From NCBI RefSeq assembly GCF_000153225.1, contig NZ_CH724148.1:2372611-2436610 (forward strand): DNA of 64,000 nt, given 5' to 3'. Positions 54,769 to 64,000 of the stretch are shown piece by piece. This stretch comes from Polaribacter irgensii 23-P (lineage in GTDB: Bacteria; Bacteroidota; Bacteroidia; Flavobacteriales; Flavobacteriaceae). Below the pieces are notes generated by a model. That model saw only the letters and a list, made by a program, of their open reading frames with translations. It ran no database searches and was not told the origin of the DNA. Within the stretch, counting starts at the first letter, position 1. Every line of letters begins with the position of its first letter. The position numbers were made by a program, and so were the translations under genes.

Positions 54769-56313
54769 ATGGAAGACCCAAATTTTATAATAAAAATTGC
54801 CGTGTTAGCATTCTATGTTGGAATTTTATTTTTCATCGGTATTATGGCCTCTCGGCGGGTAAAAAGCATGAGTGACTATTATGTTGGAGGAAAAAAAATG
54901 GGCTTTTGGGCAGTAGCATTTTCAGCGAGAGCTACTGGTGAATCTGGGTGGTTACTTATTGGACTTACCGGCATGGGTGCGATTGCAGGATACTCCGGAT
55001 ATTGGGTCGTAGCTGGAGAACTTCTTGGTGTCTTTATATCTTGGCAGTATATGGCAAAGCGCTTCAAAAAAAGATCAGATGCATACGGAGCCATCACAAT
55101 TCCAGATTATCTGCAAAGCCATTTCCAATCATCTACACATACCCTACGCATCATATCAGCGGCAGTGCTCGTTATTTTTATTGTGATCTATGTCGCCTCA
55201 CAAATAGACGTTACTGGCATCGCTTTTAAATCAATGCTTGGTATTGATTATAAAATTGGTGCAATTATAGGTTTTGTAATTGTACTCGCCTACATCTTTA
55301 TAGGAGGCTTTATTGCAGCAGTTTGGTCAGATTTATTTCAAGGCTTACTTATGTTTTTAGGTTTGGTATTGCTTCCAATTGTCATTTGGTTTTCTATGGA
55401 CCACGGTGCGGGTGTTACCGAAGGCTTAAATGCTATAGACCCCACGCTCACTCAAATAATGGGAAGAAGCTCAGATGGGTGGATGAACCTCTTTACAATT
55501 TTAGGGTTTTCTATGATTGGCCTTGGCTTTTTGGGTTCACCTCAAGTTTATGTCCGTTTTATGTCCATCAAAAACTCCAAAGAGATAGACAAAGGAAAAT
55601 GGGTAGCCACAGCGTTTACATTACTCACCGACGCTGCTGCCGTAACTATTGGAATCCTTGCCAGAATTTATTTCACAAAAGAAGGACAAGATCCAGAAAC
55701 TATTCTTGGAAATAGTGGTGAGAACGTATTGAGCATGGTTACAGAAGAATTTTTACCAACCATCTTAGTGGCTATTTTTGTTGCGATTGTTTTATCTGCC
55801 ATCATGTCTACCATAGATTCTCTGTTAATATTAGCTTCAAGTGCCATTACGCGCGATTTCTACCAAAAAATATTTAGACCTGAGATCAAAGATGAAAGTT
55901 TGACAAAAATATCAAGAATTTCTACCGTTATAATGGCGTTTACAGCGCTAATCATTGCAATGATTATCAATTATGTTTCTCCGGACAGGCAAGTTTTCTG
56001 GGTCATACTTTTTGGGTGGTCAGGAATCGCTGCCACTTTTTGTCCCGTTATTATCCTTTCACTATTTTGGAAAGGGTATTCTGAAAAAGGCGCTATTGCT
56101 TCGATGATCTCCGGATTTATGTCTGTGATTGTATTTAATTTTTTCTTCAAGGAAATGGCTAGTGTAGGCGCATATTTTATTGCCTTGGATGTATTAACGC
56201 CTTCCTTTGCGGTTGCCATGCTTGTTGGATTTTTAGTTTCAAAAAAATATCCCCCTAGAACTAAAGCTGTGCAAATGATCGAAGAAATTGACGCTGCTCC
56301 TGAAAAAGAATAA
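54769..56313 (+). CDS. sodium:solute symporter, PutP-like
   Basis: 514 aa, about thirteen membrane spans of the SSS family. YYVGGKKMGFWAVAFSARATGESGWLLIGLTG (in parts) near residues 35-65 is the PutP sodium/proline signature, and SAIMSTIDSLLILASSAITRDF is the later family motif. Proline is the expected substrate from closest likeness, but the divergent cysteine dioxygenase/decarboxylase unit raises other amino acids or taurine as candidates. Single gene behind a long A-rich leader. Confidence 0.88.
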   Translation: MEDPNFIIKIAVLAFYVGILFFIGIMASRRVKSMSDYYVGGKKMGFWAVAFSARATGESGWLLIGLTGMGAIAGYSGYWVVAGELLGVFISWQYMAKRFKKRSDAYGAITIPDYLQSHFQSSTHTLRIISAAVLVIFIVIYVASQIDVTGIAFKSMLGIDYKIGAIIGFVIVLAYIFIGGFIAAVWSDLFQGLLMFLGLVLLPIVIWFSMDHGAGVTEGLNAIDPTLTQIMGRSSDGWMNLFTILGFSMIGLGFLGSPQVYVRFMSIKNSKEIDKGKWVATAFTLLTDAAAVTIGILARIYFTKEGQDPETILGNSGENVLSMVTEEFLPTILVAIFVAIVLSAIMSTIDSLLILASSAITRDFYQKIFRPEIKDESLTKISRISTVIMAFTALIIAMIINYVSPDRQVFWVILFGWSGIAATFCPVIILSLFWKGYSEKGAIASMISGFMSVIVFNFFFKEMASVGAYFIALDVLTPSFAVAMLVGFLVSKKYPPRTKAVQMIEEIDAAPEKE

Positions 56314-56555
56314 ATATCAAGCAACGAATTCATAAGAATAAGGAGCCATATTTTAAAATACATTTGCGCTAGATGCGACCGTTTAGAAAAGAATAAAAAC
56401 AACGTTTCTTTTAATTATTGCGCAAATAGCGCTCTAAATAAAAGAAGTGCATGTGCCATCACTCCCTATTTTTGTATGGCTCTTCTGAGGCTTTATTTTT
56501 TCTTAATTCACAAAAATTTAACCATATTACAACAGAATATTATTATTTTTACTAG

Positions 56556-57359
56556 ATGCAAAAAATATTACTATTATTGTGTTTACTGTTCGCGGTAAAT
56601 GTTTTTTCACAGGCAGATTCTTTAAAAGTAAAAGTTTTAAAAGGACAAATTATTCACGCTGAAAATGATAAGGTCTTAAGCGCTGCCCATGTATTAAACT
56701 TGAATACGGTGCAAGGAAGCATTACGAATGATACCGGTTATTTTGAGTTACCTGCAAGAGTAAATGACACCATATTGGTTTCTTACCTCGGTTACTCTAG
56801 TATTAAATTAAAAATCACGAACGACTTATTGAAAGGGAATGAGTTAGAAATCGCCCTATATGAAAAACCAGAAGACATTCGAGAAGTAGTCATTAGATCT
56901 ACAAATTTAATCGGAGTTCTTGAAATTGATGTGAAACAAGTTCCTCAAGACCGATTTACAAGAATTCACATCAATGGATTACCACAAACATACGAAGTTG
57001 GAAGAGCAAAGACCAAAAGCTTCTCTACTCCTATTGCTGCTTTGTTTCAACCTGTTGATTTCTTATATAATCTTTTTGGAAAAAAACCAAAACAATTGAA
57101 AAAATTACAGAAGTTAAAAAAAGAAGACAATCTGCGTAAAATGCTTGCTGGAAAATTTGATAGAGAAGTTATGATGGAATATTTAGAGATGGACCGTCAA
57201 GAGCTTTCAGAATTATTAATTGACTGCAGTTACTCTGATTACTTTATAAAAAAAGCATCAGATCTTCAAATGATTGAAGCTGTTTTGGATTGTTATGAAA
57301 ATTACAAAGCTTTAAAAATGGGTAAAATAGAGCGAAATAAGATTCCTGTTAAAAATTAG
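56556..57359 (+). CDS. CarboxypepD_reg-like secreted protein
   Basis: 267 aa. Signal peptide of about 20 residues (LLLLCLLFAVNVFSQA). Residues 25-105 have the CarboxypepD_reg-like beta-sandwich pattern: VLKGQIIHAENDKVLSAAHVLNLNT, then TNDTGYFELPARVNDTILVSYLGYSSIKL, read in parts. The C-terminal 150 residues are charged and helical (KKPKQLKKLQKLKKEDNLRKML) and unrecognised. The family is common in Bacteroidetes envelope proteins, role unknown. Confidence 0.82.
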   Translation: MQKILLLLCLLFAVNVFSQADSLKVKVLKGQIIHAENDKVLSAAHVLNLNTVQGSITNDTGYFELPARVNDTILVSYLGYSSIKLKITNDLLKGNELEIALYEKPEDIREVVIRSTNLIGVLEIDVKQVPQDRFTRIHINGLPQTYEVGRAKTKSFSTPIAALFQPVDFLYNLFGKKPKQLKKLQKLKKEDNLRKMLAGKFDREVMMEYLEMDRQELSELLIDCSYSDYFIKKASDLQMIEAVLDCYENYKALKMGKIERNKIPVKN

Positions 57360-57600
57360 ATCGCTAGTAGGCTTCCATACCATTTCAATACGCAAAGGAA
57401 ATGCTGATTGCGTGTTGGTTGTACCTAATGTTCAAAAAGAATGCAGTTCTTTTTTACCGGCAATCCTTTTAAAAATAATTTGTATGTGGTAAACAAGTTG
57501 TACGCCAGTTAAACGAAATGCTAGCACCACTAAGAATTCTGCAGTATCTATTTATAGAATTGTTAACAGCCCCTTATACATAGCATAAAACTTTAAAACA

Positions 57601-57631
57601 AAAAAAATCCAGCAATAGCTGGATTTTTTTT
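57601..57631. terminator. bidirectional terminator
   Basis: AAATCCAGC-AATA-GCTGGATTT with A-run before and eight Ts after. It serves the + strand gene ending at 57359 and the - strand SPFH gene ending at 57652. Confidence 0.9.
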
Positions 57632-57651
57632 ACTGTTGTAGTAGACTGTAT

Positions 57652-58485
57652 TTATTGATTTCCTAAAATAATAGGCATTCCTGTCTTACCAGAACCAATC
57701 ACAACCACCTTACTATTTGAAGATTTTGACAACTCTATTGTTGCTTCAATTCCTTTATCTTGTAAAATTTTCTCAGTTAAAGATGCACTTAAAATTCTGT
57801 TCGCATCTGCTTTACCTTGCGCTTCAATAATTTGTTTTTCAGCTTCTTTTTTAGCGGTAACCAATCTGAATTCATATTCTAAAGATTCCTGCTCTTGCTT
57901 CAATTTACGCTCAATCGCCGTTTTAATGGTTGTTGGTAAAGTAACATCTCTTACCAAAATGTCATTTAATTGAATGTACTGTCTGTCTAATATTTTTTTT
58001 GTTTCTTCAAAAATTTCTGTTTGTATCACATCTCTCTTACTAGAATACAATTGCTCCGGTGTATATCGTCCTACAACACTTCTTGCTGCAGATCTCACTG
58101 TCGGTTGTATCACTCTAGAAATATAATTTTCACCTTTTTCTTGATGCAAAGATCCTATTTTATCAGATTGCGGCTGAAACCAAACAGAAGCTTCTAATTG
58201 AATCTCTAAACCATTAGAGGACAATACTTGCATTTTCTCGTAAATTTCCTGCTGTCTTACTTCATAAATAAAAATTTTATTCCAGGGTGCAACGACTTGA
58301 AAACCTTCTCCTAAAGGCGGTTCATCAGTTACAACACCACCACCAAACGTTTTGTACAAAACCCCTGCTTGACCAGAATTTATGGTCACTGTAGATTTTG
58401 AGAATAAAATGATTGCAACGACTGCTAATACTATAATTAAAATTCCTCCTTTTGGAAATTTTATGTCTAATTGATTGTTTGCCAT
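57652..58485 (-). CDS. SPFH/prohibitin-family membrane protein
   Basis: 277 aa from the ATG at 58485 (MANNQLD); an ATG seven codons upstream (58506) is less likely because the inner one is the usual start of the family and has the A-rich leader. One N-terminal membrane helix (GILIIVLAVVAIILF), then the SPFH domain with TINSGQAGVLYKTFGG and VRDVTLPTTIKTAIERKLKQEQ, and a C-terminal helical part. Prohibitin-like proteins form ring-shaped membrane microdomains and bind FtsH-type proteases. Single gene. Confidence 0.92.
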   Translation of the reverse strand: MANNQLDIKFPKGGILIIVLAVVAIILFSKSTVTINSGQAGVLYKTFGGGVVTDEPPLGEGFQVVAPWNKIFIYEVRQQEIYEKMQVLSSNGLEIQLEASVWFQPQSDKIGSLHQEKGENYISRVIQPTVRSAARSVVGRYTPEQLYSSKRDVIQTEIFEETKKILDRQYIQLNDILVRDVTLPTTIKTAIERKLKQEQESLEYEFRLVTAKKEAEKQIIEAQGKADANRILSASLTEKILQDKGIEATIELSKSSNSKVVVIGSGKTGMPIILGNQ

Positions 58486-58506
58486 TTTCTTTAATTTTAA
58501 ATTCAT

Positions 58507-59010
58507 ACAAATTTACGATATAAATTTAAGGAAACACAATGTATATGGTTATAATCTTTAGCAGACTTTTAGAATATAATTACAAGTTATTGGATTTCAT
58601 AGAGCGCACGAATCAAGATATAAACCAAAACAAACTCTGAGTATATTTTAAAAAATAAAGCAATAAATGACTGCGAACAAACAAGTATTGCTTTTCAAAA
58701 AATTATACTTTTAATAAAAAATCCTAAATTTAAAACAAATGCGTCTGTCCGTGCCCAAATATTTAAAAATGAAAAGTTTTATACAAGGCTTTTATCACAG
58801 CTTGACAATGCTGTTGCTTTGTACCTATAAAATTCTAAAAATTAACGTATAAGTGTATTGTATCAATGGTTTTTATGACAATAAAAACCATGTTCCAAAA
58901 AAATGCGTTTCAATATCAGTAAAAAACAGCTTGGAGGCCTAAAAAATTTCGATCTGCAAAAAATATAATTTGAGTGCTGATGCATCTTTTGTTTTTTATT
59001 AAAGAAAAAT
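58507..59010. other. gene-free spacer with a perfect inverted repeat
   Basis: No convincing gene. ATGGTTTTTAT (58866-58876) and ATAAAAACCAT (58881-58891) are exact reverse complements with a 4-nt loop. The frames that stay open here encode repetitive, low-information sequence. Confidence 0.5.
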
Positions 59011-59258
59011 CTACAACAAGCAATTAATTTTCTGAGGGTATAAAAATAGTGTGAAGCAATATATAGGACACTGGTGACGGTGTTGTAAGTCCTTATCATC
59101 CTCTAAATAATTCTGATACCAACTTTTTTCATGCACATTCCAATCTGTTTCTAAATGACCTCCTACCAAATCAATAGGAGCAGCAACATCAGTACACGTG
59201 CACTGGCGGCATCAGTATCAATAGCATAATAAGTATACTCAAGACATTTTTAAAACCA
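59011..59258 (-). pseudogene. possible remnant of a small secreted protein
   Basis: On the - strand one frame encodes a hydrophobic signal-like stretch (NVLSILIMLLILMPPVHVY) ending in a stop at 59189-59191. The other frame takes over from there with CTDVAAPIDLVGGHLETDWN and VHEKSWYQNYLEDDKD, which looks protein-like, and closes at 59011-59013. One frameshift near 59195 would join them. There is no ATG at the usual place. It may be decay of a short exported protein; coincidence is possible. Confidence 0.25.
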
Positions 59259-59322
59259 CCAATTTTAACCTATTATTCCTAAAATAGGTTGCTAGCAAAC
59301 AATACTACTGAACTAAAAAAAG

Positions 59323-61350
59323 TTAAATCTGACCAAAATATTTTCGCAAAAACCATTCTGTGGTAAACAAAGAGATCAAAACTAATAAAACCCATTGCCA
59401 GTCTATTAACTCTTGTGTTTTAACTATTGGCTTTTGAATCGTATCGAACTCATTATTTTCCATTAAACTTTTAATTAATAGGTCTATTTCATTTTTATAA
59501 TACAACGCTCCTCCCGCTCCTAAAGCCAATTGTGTTAACTTGGTTACATTTGCGTGTGTAAATTGTTCTTCTATTTGATCATCAACTATTTTAAAATTAC
59601 CATATGCAGTGTTTTTTTGTCCTAAAACGGCTACCTTAAAACGGTATTCTCCAGGAAGTAGTCCTTCTATGGCGCTTTGATATGAATTGTTTTTTACAGA
59701 AAAAGGACGTGTTGTAGTTTCCTTGGTTTTAATATTGGTCACTGTTATTTCCAAAGATGCACGGTCATCAAACTTATAGTTGGTATCTGTAAAAAAAGCA
59801 ACAATATTAAGCACGGCATTTGAAGCATACAAGCGCTCTGTGTTTACTTCCAGTTGCGCTCTGGGTTTCTTTGTACCTAAATACTGTACTATGTTTCCAA
59901 TAAATTGATCAAAATCTTGAAAAGTACCGCTCCTTAAAAAACTTATTGCTCTCCACCTCCAAATTCCTGCACCAAAAATAACAGCTATTTTCTGTTTTTC
60001 TTTTTCTAAAACCGAGAGCACAGGTTGCAATGTAACCAGTCCTTTAATTTCTTGTACCAATAAATCTTGGTGTTCTGTTGAAAAGTCCAGAGCTCCGAAA
60101 GCATCCTTCAAAGGTGGAAAATCACCGAAACCAATATCTTTTTGCAAAAAAGTAGAGAACGAAGATTGATAGCTCACACCATAATATTCTGTCTCGCGTA
60201 AGAAGTTTTTAGTAAAACCAAATTGTTGTTTGTTTAGCAGTGCCCAATCGGTGTTTGTGCCTGTGACAATAAATAAATTACACTGGGCTTTCTTTATTTT
60301 TGTAAATACATCTGTAAATAGCACATTTGGCTGGTATAAGATGACCAATTGAAATTCAGACAGATTACCCTTAAATTCTGTAACTTTTGAAACCTTTACG
60401 GATCGTTGTACATTGCTTTCTATCGCTTTTTTCAACAAACCGATGTCTGGATGTAATACCGCTGAAAGAAGCAACACTTTTGCTTGCTCATCAATAACTT
60501 CAACTGAAAAATTTCTAGTATTATTTGTTATATTCTTTTCATTTCTTATTTTCTCAAGCGAAGCTGTGAAATAATTCACTCCTATTTTTGATGCTTCTAA
60601 ATCGACCGTAAGAATTTGTGAAGGTTCCTTTCGAGAAAATTGTATTTCTTTTGAAAAAACCGTTTTTTCCCCATTATAAATAGAAAAAATTGATTTAACA
60701 GTGCCTATTCCCTGATAATTTAAAAAAACCTCTACCGGAAACTTATTCTTGAGATAACTGTAGGTATTTACATTGATTTGACTGACTTTCACATCTGCAT
60801 ACTTTGTGGTATCTCCAAATACGACAGGATATATAGGTTGTTTGGACTTTAGGAATTCGTAGGCGTTTCCGACCGTCTGATTGCCGTCTGTGAGCAATAA
60901 AATAGGCACTTTTTGTTCGCCATTCAATTTATGTATCCCTGAAATTGCTTTGTAAATATTTGTTTCACTCCCTAAAAAATCAAGAGTGTCTGAAATCTTT
61001 AAGTCTGCACTAAAAGTGAAATTTTCAATTTCAAACTTCTCAGACAAAGACACGTCATTCTTTAATTTGTAAATAAAATTTTGAATGTTTTCTGCTTCTT
61101 TAAAATGAGAAATTGATTTTGAATTGTCTACTAAAATCGAAAGTTTCGGTTTTATAATTTGAAGTGTAGTTCTTTCTATCTTCGGACTAATTAATAAAAC
61201 GAAAACTAAAAACAATGCAGTTGTTTTTAAGACGCAAAGCAGTAATCGCCCCCTAAACTTTCTTTTTACCTTATAAAAATATTGAAAATACCCGATTGCA
61301 ATACTACACACAAATGCGAAGAGAAGATATAAAATAGGTAGTGTTTGCAA
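59323..61350 (-). CDS. large membrane protein with von Willebrand-like domain
   Basis: 675 aa. Two N-terminal membrane helices (about residues 5-22 and 37-55), then a VWA-like fold: LSILVDNSKSIS is a near-MIDAS first strand, PILLLTDGNQTVGNA the later Asp-Gly, and a beta-rich periplasmic part; one C-terminal helix near 655. The family is widespread in Bacteroidetes with unknown function, often close to fatty-acid or cell-envelope genes. No partner MoxR ATPase lies next to it. About 120 bases downstream of fabG in the same direction. Confidence 0.75.
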   Translation of the reverse strand: MQTLPILYLLFAFVCSIAIGYFQYFYKVKRKFRGRLLLCVLKTTALFLVFVLLISPKIERTTLQIIKPKLSILVDNSKSISHFKEAENIQNFIYKLKNDVSLSEKFEIENFTFSADLKISDTLDFLGSETNIYKAISGIHKLNGEQKVPILLLTDGNQTVGNAYEFLKSKQPIYPVVFGDTTKYADVKVSQINVNTYSYLKNKFPVEVFLNYQGIGTVKSIFSIYNGEKTVFSKEIQFSRKEPSQILTVDLEASKIGVNYFTASLEKIRNEKNITNNTRNFSVEVIDEQAKVLLLSAVLHPDIGLLKKAIESNVQRSVKVSKVTEFKGNLSEFQLVILYQPNVLFTDVFTKIKKAQCNLFIVTGTNTDWALLNKQQFGFTKNFLRETEYYGVSYQSSFSTFLQKDIGFGDFPPLKDAFGALDFSTEHQDLLVQEIKGLVTLQPVLSVLEKEKQKIAVIFGAGIWRWRAISFLRSGTFQDFDQFIGNIVQYLGTKKPRAQLEVNTERLYASNAVLNIVAFFTDTNYKFDDRASLEITVTNIKTKETTTRPFSVKNNSYQSAIEGLLPGEYRFKVAVLGQKNTAYGNFKIVDDQIEEQFTHANVTKLTQLALGAGGALYYKNEIDLLIKSLMENNEFDTIQKPIVKTQELIDWQWVLLVLISLFTTEWFLRKYFGQI

Positions 61351-61472
61351 GTAGTCTTTATTTCACGGAAAGGTATCAATAACAATCTAAAAAAAGAAAA
61401 CCTGTAACGTTTAATTGTTTCAGGTTTTTAATATTTATTAGAGACTCCGTTTAAGTCAAAGCGAATTTGATA

Positions 61473-62219
61473 TTAAGTCAACATTCCTCCATCTACAGAT
61501 AACGTCTGTCCTGTGATATACGTGCTCATATCGGATGCTAAAAACACACAAGCATTTGCAATATCAATAGGTTGTCCTCCTCTTTTTAATGGAATACCGT
61601 CACGCCATGATTGGACGGTTGCCTCGTCTAATTTCGCCGTCATTTCCGTTTCAATAAAACCGGGTGCAATTACATTACTTCTAATATTTCTAGAACCTAA
61701 TTCTAAAGCTACAGACTTCGAAAAACCTACAATACCTGCTTTCGATGCCGCATAATTAGATTGGCCTGCATTTCCTTTCAATCCAACAACAGAACTCATG
61801 TTGATAATAGAGCCTGACCGCTGCTTCATCATCGGTCTAATTACTGCTTTTGTTAAGTTAAAAACAGATTTTAGATTTACCTCAATTACTTTGTCAAAAT
61901 CATCTTCAGAAATACGCAGCAACAAATTATCTTTTGTGATTCCCGCATTATTTACTAAAATATCAATTGCTCCAAACTCTTTATGCACTTCTTTTGCCAA
62001 TTCCTGAGCCGCATCAAAATTTGCTGCATTCGACTGGTAGCCCTTTGCAGAAACTCCATATGCTTTCAATTCTTCTTCCAAGGCATTTGCTGCATCCACA
62101 GAAGCACTGTAAGTAAAAGCGACATTAGCACCCTGTTTTGCAAATTCAACAGCGATACTGCGCCCAATTCCTCTGGTTGCCCCTGTAATTATTGCCGATT
62201 TATTTTCTAATAATTTCAT
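61473..62219 (-). CDS. fabG: 3-oxoacyl-ACP reductase FabG
   Basis: 248 aa, classical short-chain dehydrogenase. TGATRGIGR at residues 12-20 binds NADPH, NNAGIT follows near 88, and the Ser-Tyr-Lys triad is seen in NMSSVVGLKGNAGQSNYAASKAG. It reduces 3-oxoacyl-ACP in fatty acid elongation. The C-terminal ITGQTLSVDGGM is typical of FabG. Between the VWA-like gene and sucD, all on the - strand. Confidence 0.95.
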   Translation of the reverse strand: MKLLENKSAIITGATRGIGRSIAVEFAKQGANVAFTYSASVDAANALEEELKAYGVSAKGYQSNAANFDAAQELAKEVHKEFGAIDILVNNAGITKDNLLLRISEDDFDKVIEVNLKSVFNLTKAVIRPMMKQRSGSIINMSSVVGLKGNAGQSNYAASKAGIVGFSKSVALELGSRNIRSNVIAPGFIETEMTAKLDEATVQSWRDGIPLKRGGQPIDIANACVFLASDMSTYITGQTLSVDGGMLT

Positions 62220-62356
62220 AGTGTACTATTTAGTTGCTGTTCAAATATAAAAGAGAAATTCCCGTTTTCACGGGAATTATTTATGATTATCGTTACTAAA
62301 TCACCAAATAAATCAGCTTTACAGCTGCATTATATGGCGTTTATATATGCGATGTT

Positions 62357-63235
62357 TTATTTTTTACCCAAAACTTTTGCGACCATTTCTCCAATCTTAG
62401 CGGGTGAGCTTACAACGTGTACGCCACACTCTGCCAAAATTTTCATTTTCGCTTGTGCAGTATCATCTGCTCCTCCAACAATTGCGCCAGCATGTCCCAT
62501 CGTTCTTCCGGCTGGTGCTGTTTGACCTGCAATAAAACCAACTACTGGCTTTCTATTTCCGTCTGCTTTGATCCATTGTGCTGCTTCTGCCTCTAAATTT
62601 CCACCAATCTCACCAATCATTACAATCGCCTCTGTTTCGTCGTCATTCATTAGCAATTCGACAGCTTCTTTCGTTGTTGTTCCAATAATCGGATCTCCAC
62701 CAATACCAATAGCAGTGGTAATTCCGTATCCTTGTTTTACAACTTGATCTGCAGCTTCATACGTCAAAGTACCCGATTTAGAAACGATACCTACATTTCC
62801 TTTTTTGAAGATAAACCCTGGCATAATACCAACTTTTGCCTCGTCTGGAGTGATTACGCCAGGACAATTGGGGCCAATTAATCTGCAATCTCTTGTATCT
62901 ATATATGCTTTTACTTTTACCATATCTGCTGTAGGAATTCCTTCTGTAATACAAATGATTACTTTGATTCCTGCATCTGCAGCTTCCATAATTGCGTCAG
63001 CGGCAAATGCCGGAGGCACAAAAATTATAGATGTATCTGCTCCTACCTCTTCTACAGATTCTAATACCGTATTAAAAACAGGTTTTCCTAAGTGTTCTTG
63101 GCCTCCTTTTCCTGGAGTTACTCCCCCAACAACATTCGTTCCATAGTCAATCATTTGACCAGCGTGAAAAGTACCTTCACTACCTGTAAAACCCTGAACT
63201 ATAATTTTTGAATTTTTATTTACTAAAACACTCAT
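62357..63235 (-). CDS. sucD: succinyl-CoA ligase alpha subunit
   Basis: 292 aa, usual length. CoA-binding [16 protein letters not shown] near the start, [25 protein letters not shown], and the phosphohistidine His248 in RTMGHAGAI. With the beta subunit SucC (not in the window) it makes ATP or GTP from succinyl-CoA in the TCA cycle. Location apart from sucC is normal for flavobacteria. Confidence 0.98.
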   Translation of the reverse strand: MSVLVNKNSKIIVQGFTGSEGTFHAGQMIDYGTNVVGGVTPGKGGQEHLGKPVFNTVLESVEEVGADTSIIFVPPAFAADAIMEAADAGIKVIICITEGIPTADMVKVKAYIDTRDCRLIGPNCPGVITPDEAKVGIMPGFIFKKGNVGIVSKSGTLTYEAADQVVKQGYGITTAIGIGGDPIIGTTTKEAVELLMNDDETEAIVMIGEIGGNLEAEAAQWIKADGNRKPVVGFIAGQTAPAGRTMGHAGAIVGGADDTAQAKMKILAECGVHVVSSPAKIGEMVAKVLGKK

Positions 63236-63296
63236 TCGTTTATTATTTTATGATGTCGGACAAAAATAGTTTATTGCAAGTTTCTAAAAAAGTATT

Positions 63297-64000
63297 TTAT
63301 GTATTCTTTCTACCTTTAAAAAAACGTTTAATTTCTGCCATTTCTTTTAATTTTTCTCTTGATTCTGAAATGGGAGTTCCAAAATAACTTTTTCCTCCTG
63401 CTACCGATTTCGTCACCCCTGTTTGTCCCAAAATAATGGCTCCTTTTCCAATTGTAATTCCGCTTGTAGTACCTACTTGACCCCAAAGAGTAACTTCGTC
63501 TTCAATGATTACACAACCTGCAATTCCAGTCTGTGAGGCAATCAAACATTTTTTTCCAATCACCGTATCATGGCCAACATGCACTTGGTTGTCAATTTTT
63601 GTGCCTGCGCCAATTGTAGTGTCTCCAGTCACGCCGCGATCAATCGTGCAGGAAGCACCAATATCTACATGATCTTGTATCACTACTCTTCCTACAGAAA
63701 GTAGTTTATCAAACCCTTCTGCTCTATTTTTATAATAAAAAGCATCTGCACCTAAAACCGTATTTGCGTGGATCGTTACATTATTTCCAACAACAGTAGC
63801 ATCGTAAATAGTTACATTAGGATGGATCCTACAGTTTTCTCCAATAACCACGTTGTTTCCAACAAAAACATTGGGTTGGATAACGGTTCCATTTCCTATT
63901 TTAGCAGTATCTGAAACCGCTTTTTCAGAAGCTATAAAGGGATTAAAGTAGTTTGATATTTTATTAAAATCTCGAAAAGGATCTTCAGAAATCAGCAAAG
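63297..64000 (-). CDS. LpxD-like acyltransferase, cut by the window end
   Basis: At least 233 aa, running off the right edge (the apparent start at 63998 is only a TTG in an open frame). Left-handed beta-helix hexapeptide repeats fill it: [29 protein letters not shown] and [22 protein letters not shown], read in parts, with the catalytic-type His in the HVGHDTVIG turn. LpxD adds an acyl chain to UDP-3-O-acylglucosamine in lipid A synthesis. A second LpxD-like gene beside sucD is usual in Flavobacteriaceae, so it may be a paralog with a different acceptor. Confidence 0.85.
   Translation of the reverse strand, partial: LLISEDPFRDFNKISNYFNPFIASEKAVSDTAKIGNGTVIQPNVFVGNNVVIGENCRIHPNVTIYDATVVGNNVTIHANTVLGADAFYYKNRAEGFDKLLSVGRVVIQDHVDIGASCTIDRGVTGDTTIGAGTKIDNQVHVGHDTVIGKKCLIASQTGIAGCVIIEDEVTLWGQVGTTSGITIGKGAIILGQTGVTKSVAGGKSYFGTPISESREKLKEMAEIKRFFKGRKNT

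Noticed and set aside
58863-59099. 78-aa - strand frame rich in Phe, Cys and Lys
   Set aside because: Covers a perfect inverted repeat and overlaps the better candidate remnant at 59011-59258; composition looks non-coding.

Overview
The window is AT-rich DNA from a bacterium of the phylum Bacteroidetes, most likely family Flavobacteriaceae. The signs are A-rich translation leaders without a clear Shine-Dalgarno, TAnnTTTG-type -7 promoter elements, an outer-membrane beta-barrel receptor with a CarboxypepD_reg-like start, and the flavobacterial gene order lpxD-like/sucD/fabG. No rRNA, tRNA, CRISPR array, transposase or integrase was seen.

Left part (1-12 kb): an accessory region in which every gene is on the + strand and each gene or gene pair is separated by related 83-135 bp imperfect inverted-repeat sites. 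Four sites (4264-4395, 5492-5626, 7991-8124, 8748-8882) share a layout that matches integron attC sites: an outer xxxxAAC / GTTxxxx box pair, inner arms around GTATAAAATTAATTGC, and a central GAAAGTCC/GGACTTTC hairpin. The box that opens a gene unit is the reverse complement of the box that closes the same unit (7/7, 6/7, 7/7 and 10/10 bases for four successive units), as expected of excisable cassettes. The cargo is an unknown 231-aa protein, a GIY-YIG nuclease-domain protein, a membrane protein plus Xre-type regulator, a membrane-anchored protein and a glycosylase-like protein. Two long repeats (912-1621/6451-7160 and 3090-3534/6939-7384) lie in the array; one carries a duplicated small membrane protein whose second copy is frameshifted. 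The array is followed by a two-gene restriction-modification-like module: an EcoRI-type adenine methyltransferase and a DUF262-HNH nuclease, flanked on both sides by clusters of an 8-bp GCCAACGC motif.

Middle part (12-27 kb): typA, then a complete thiamin operon on the - strand (thiS-thiC-tenI/thiE-like-thiD-thiE-thiG-thiH-thiF with rhodanese domain) behind a TPP riboswitch and a promoter. Next come a LETM1-like short protein with proline dehydrogenase, aroB, a large outer-membrane receptor and a cold-shock-domain protein.

27-50 kb: a TetR regulator with an ABC/HlyD/TolC export operon; two large secreted beta-propeller enzymes (an amidohydrolase and a tricorn-like S41 protease) around a MaoC dehydratase gene broken by one stop codon; a TRIC-type channel, a DEAD-box helicase, a thioesterase and a MATE pump; DUF2461 and DUF1853 proteins; and a MacA/FtsX/FtsX/ATPase efflux operon.

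50-64 kb: a DCC protein and a HAD phosphatase; an orphan domain resembling the front of a methyltransferase; a cysteine dioxygenase plus group II decarboxylase pair that would convert cysteine to hypotaurine, divergent from a sodium:solute symporter; an SPFH protein; a large membrane protein with a von Willebrand-like domain; fabG, sucD and an lpxD-like gene cut by the window end.
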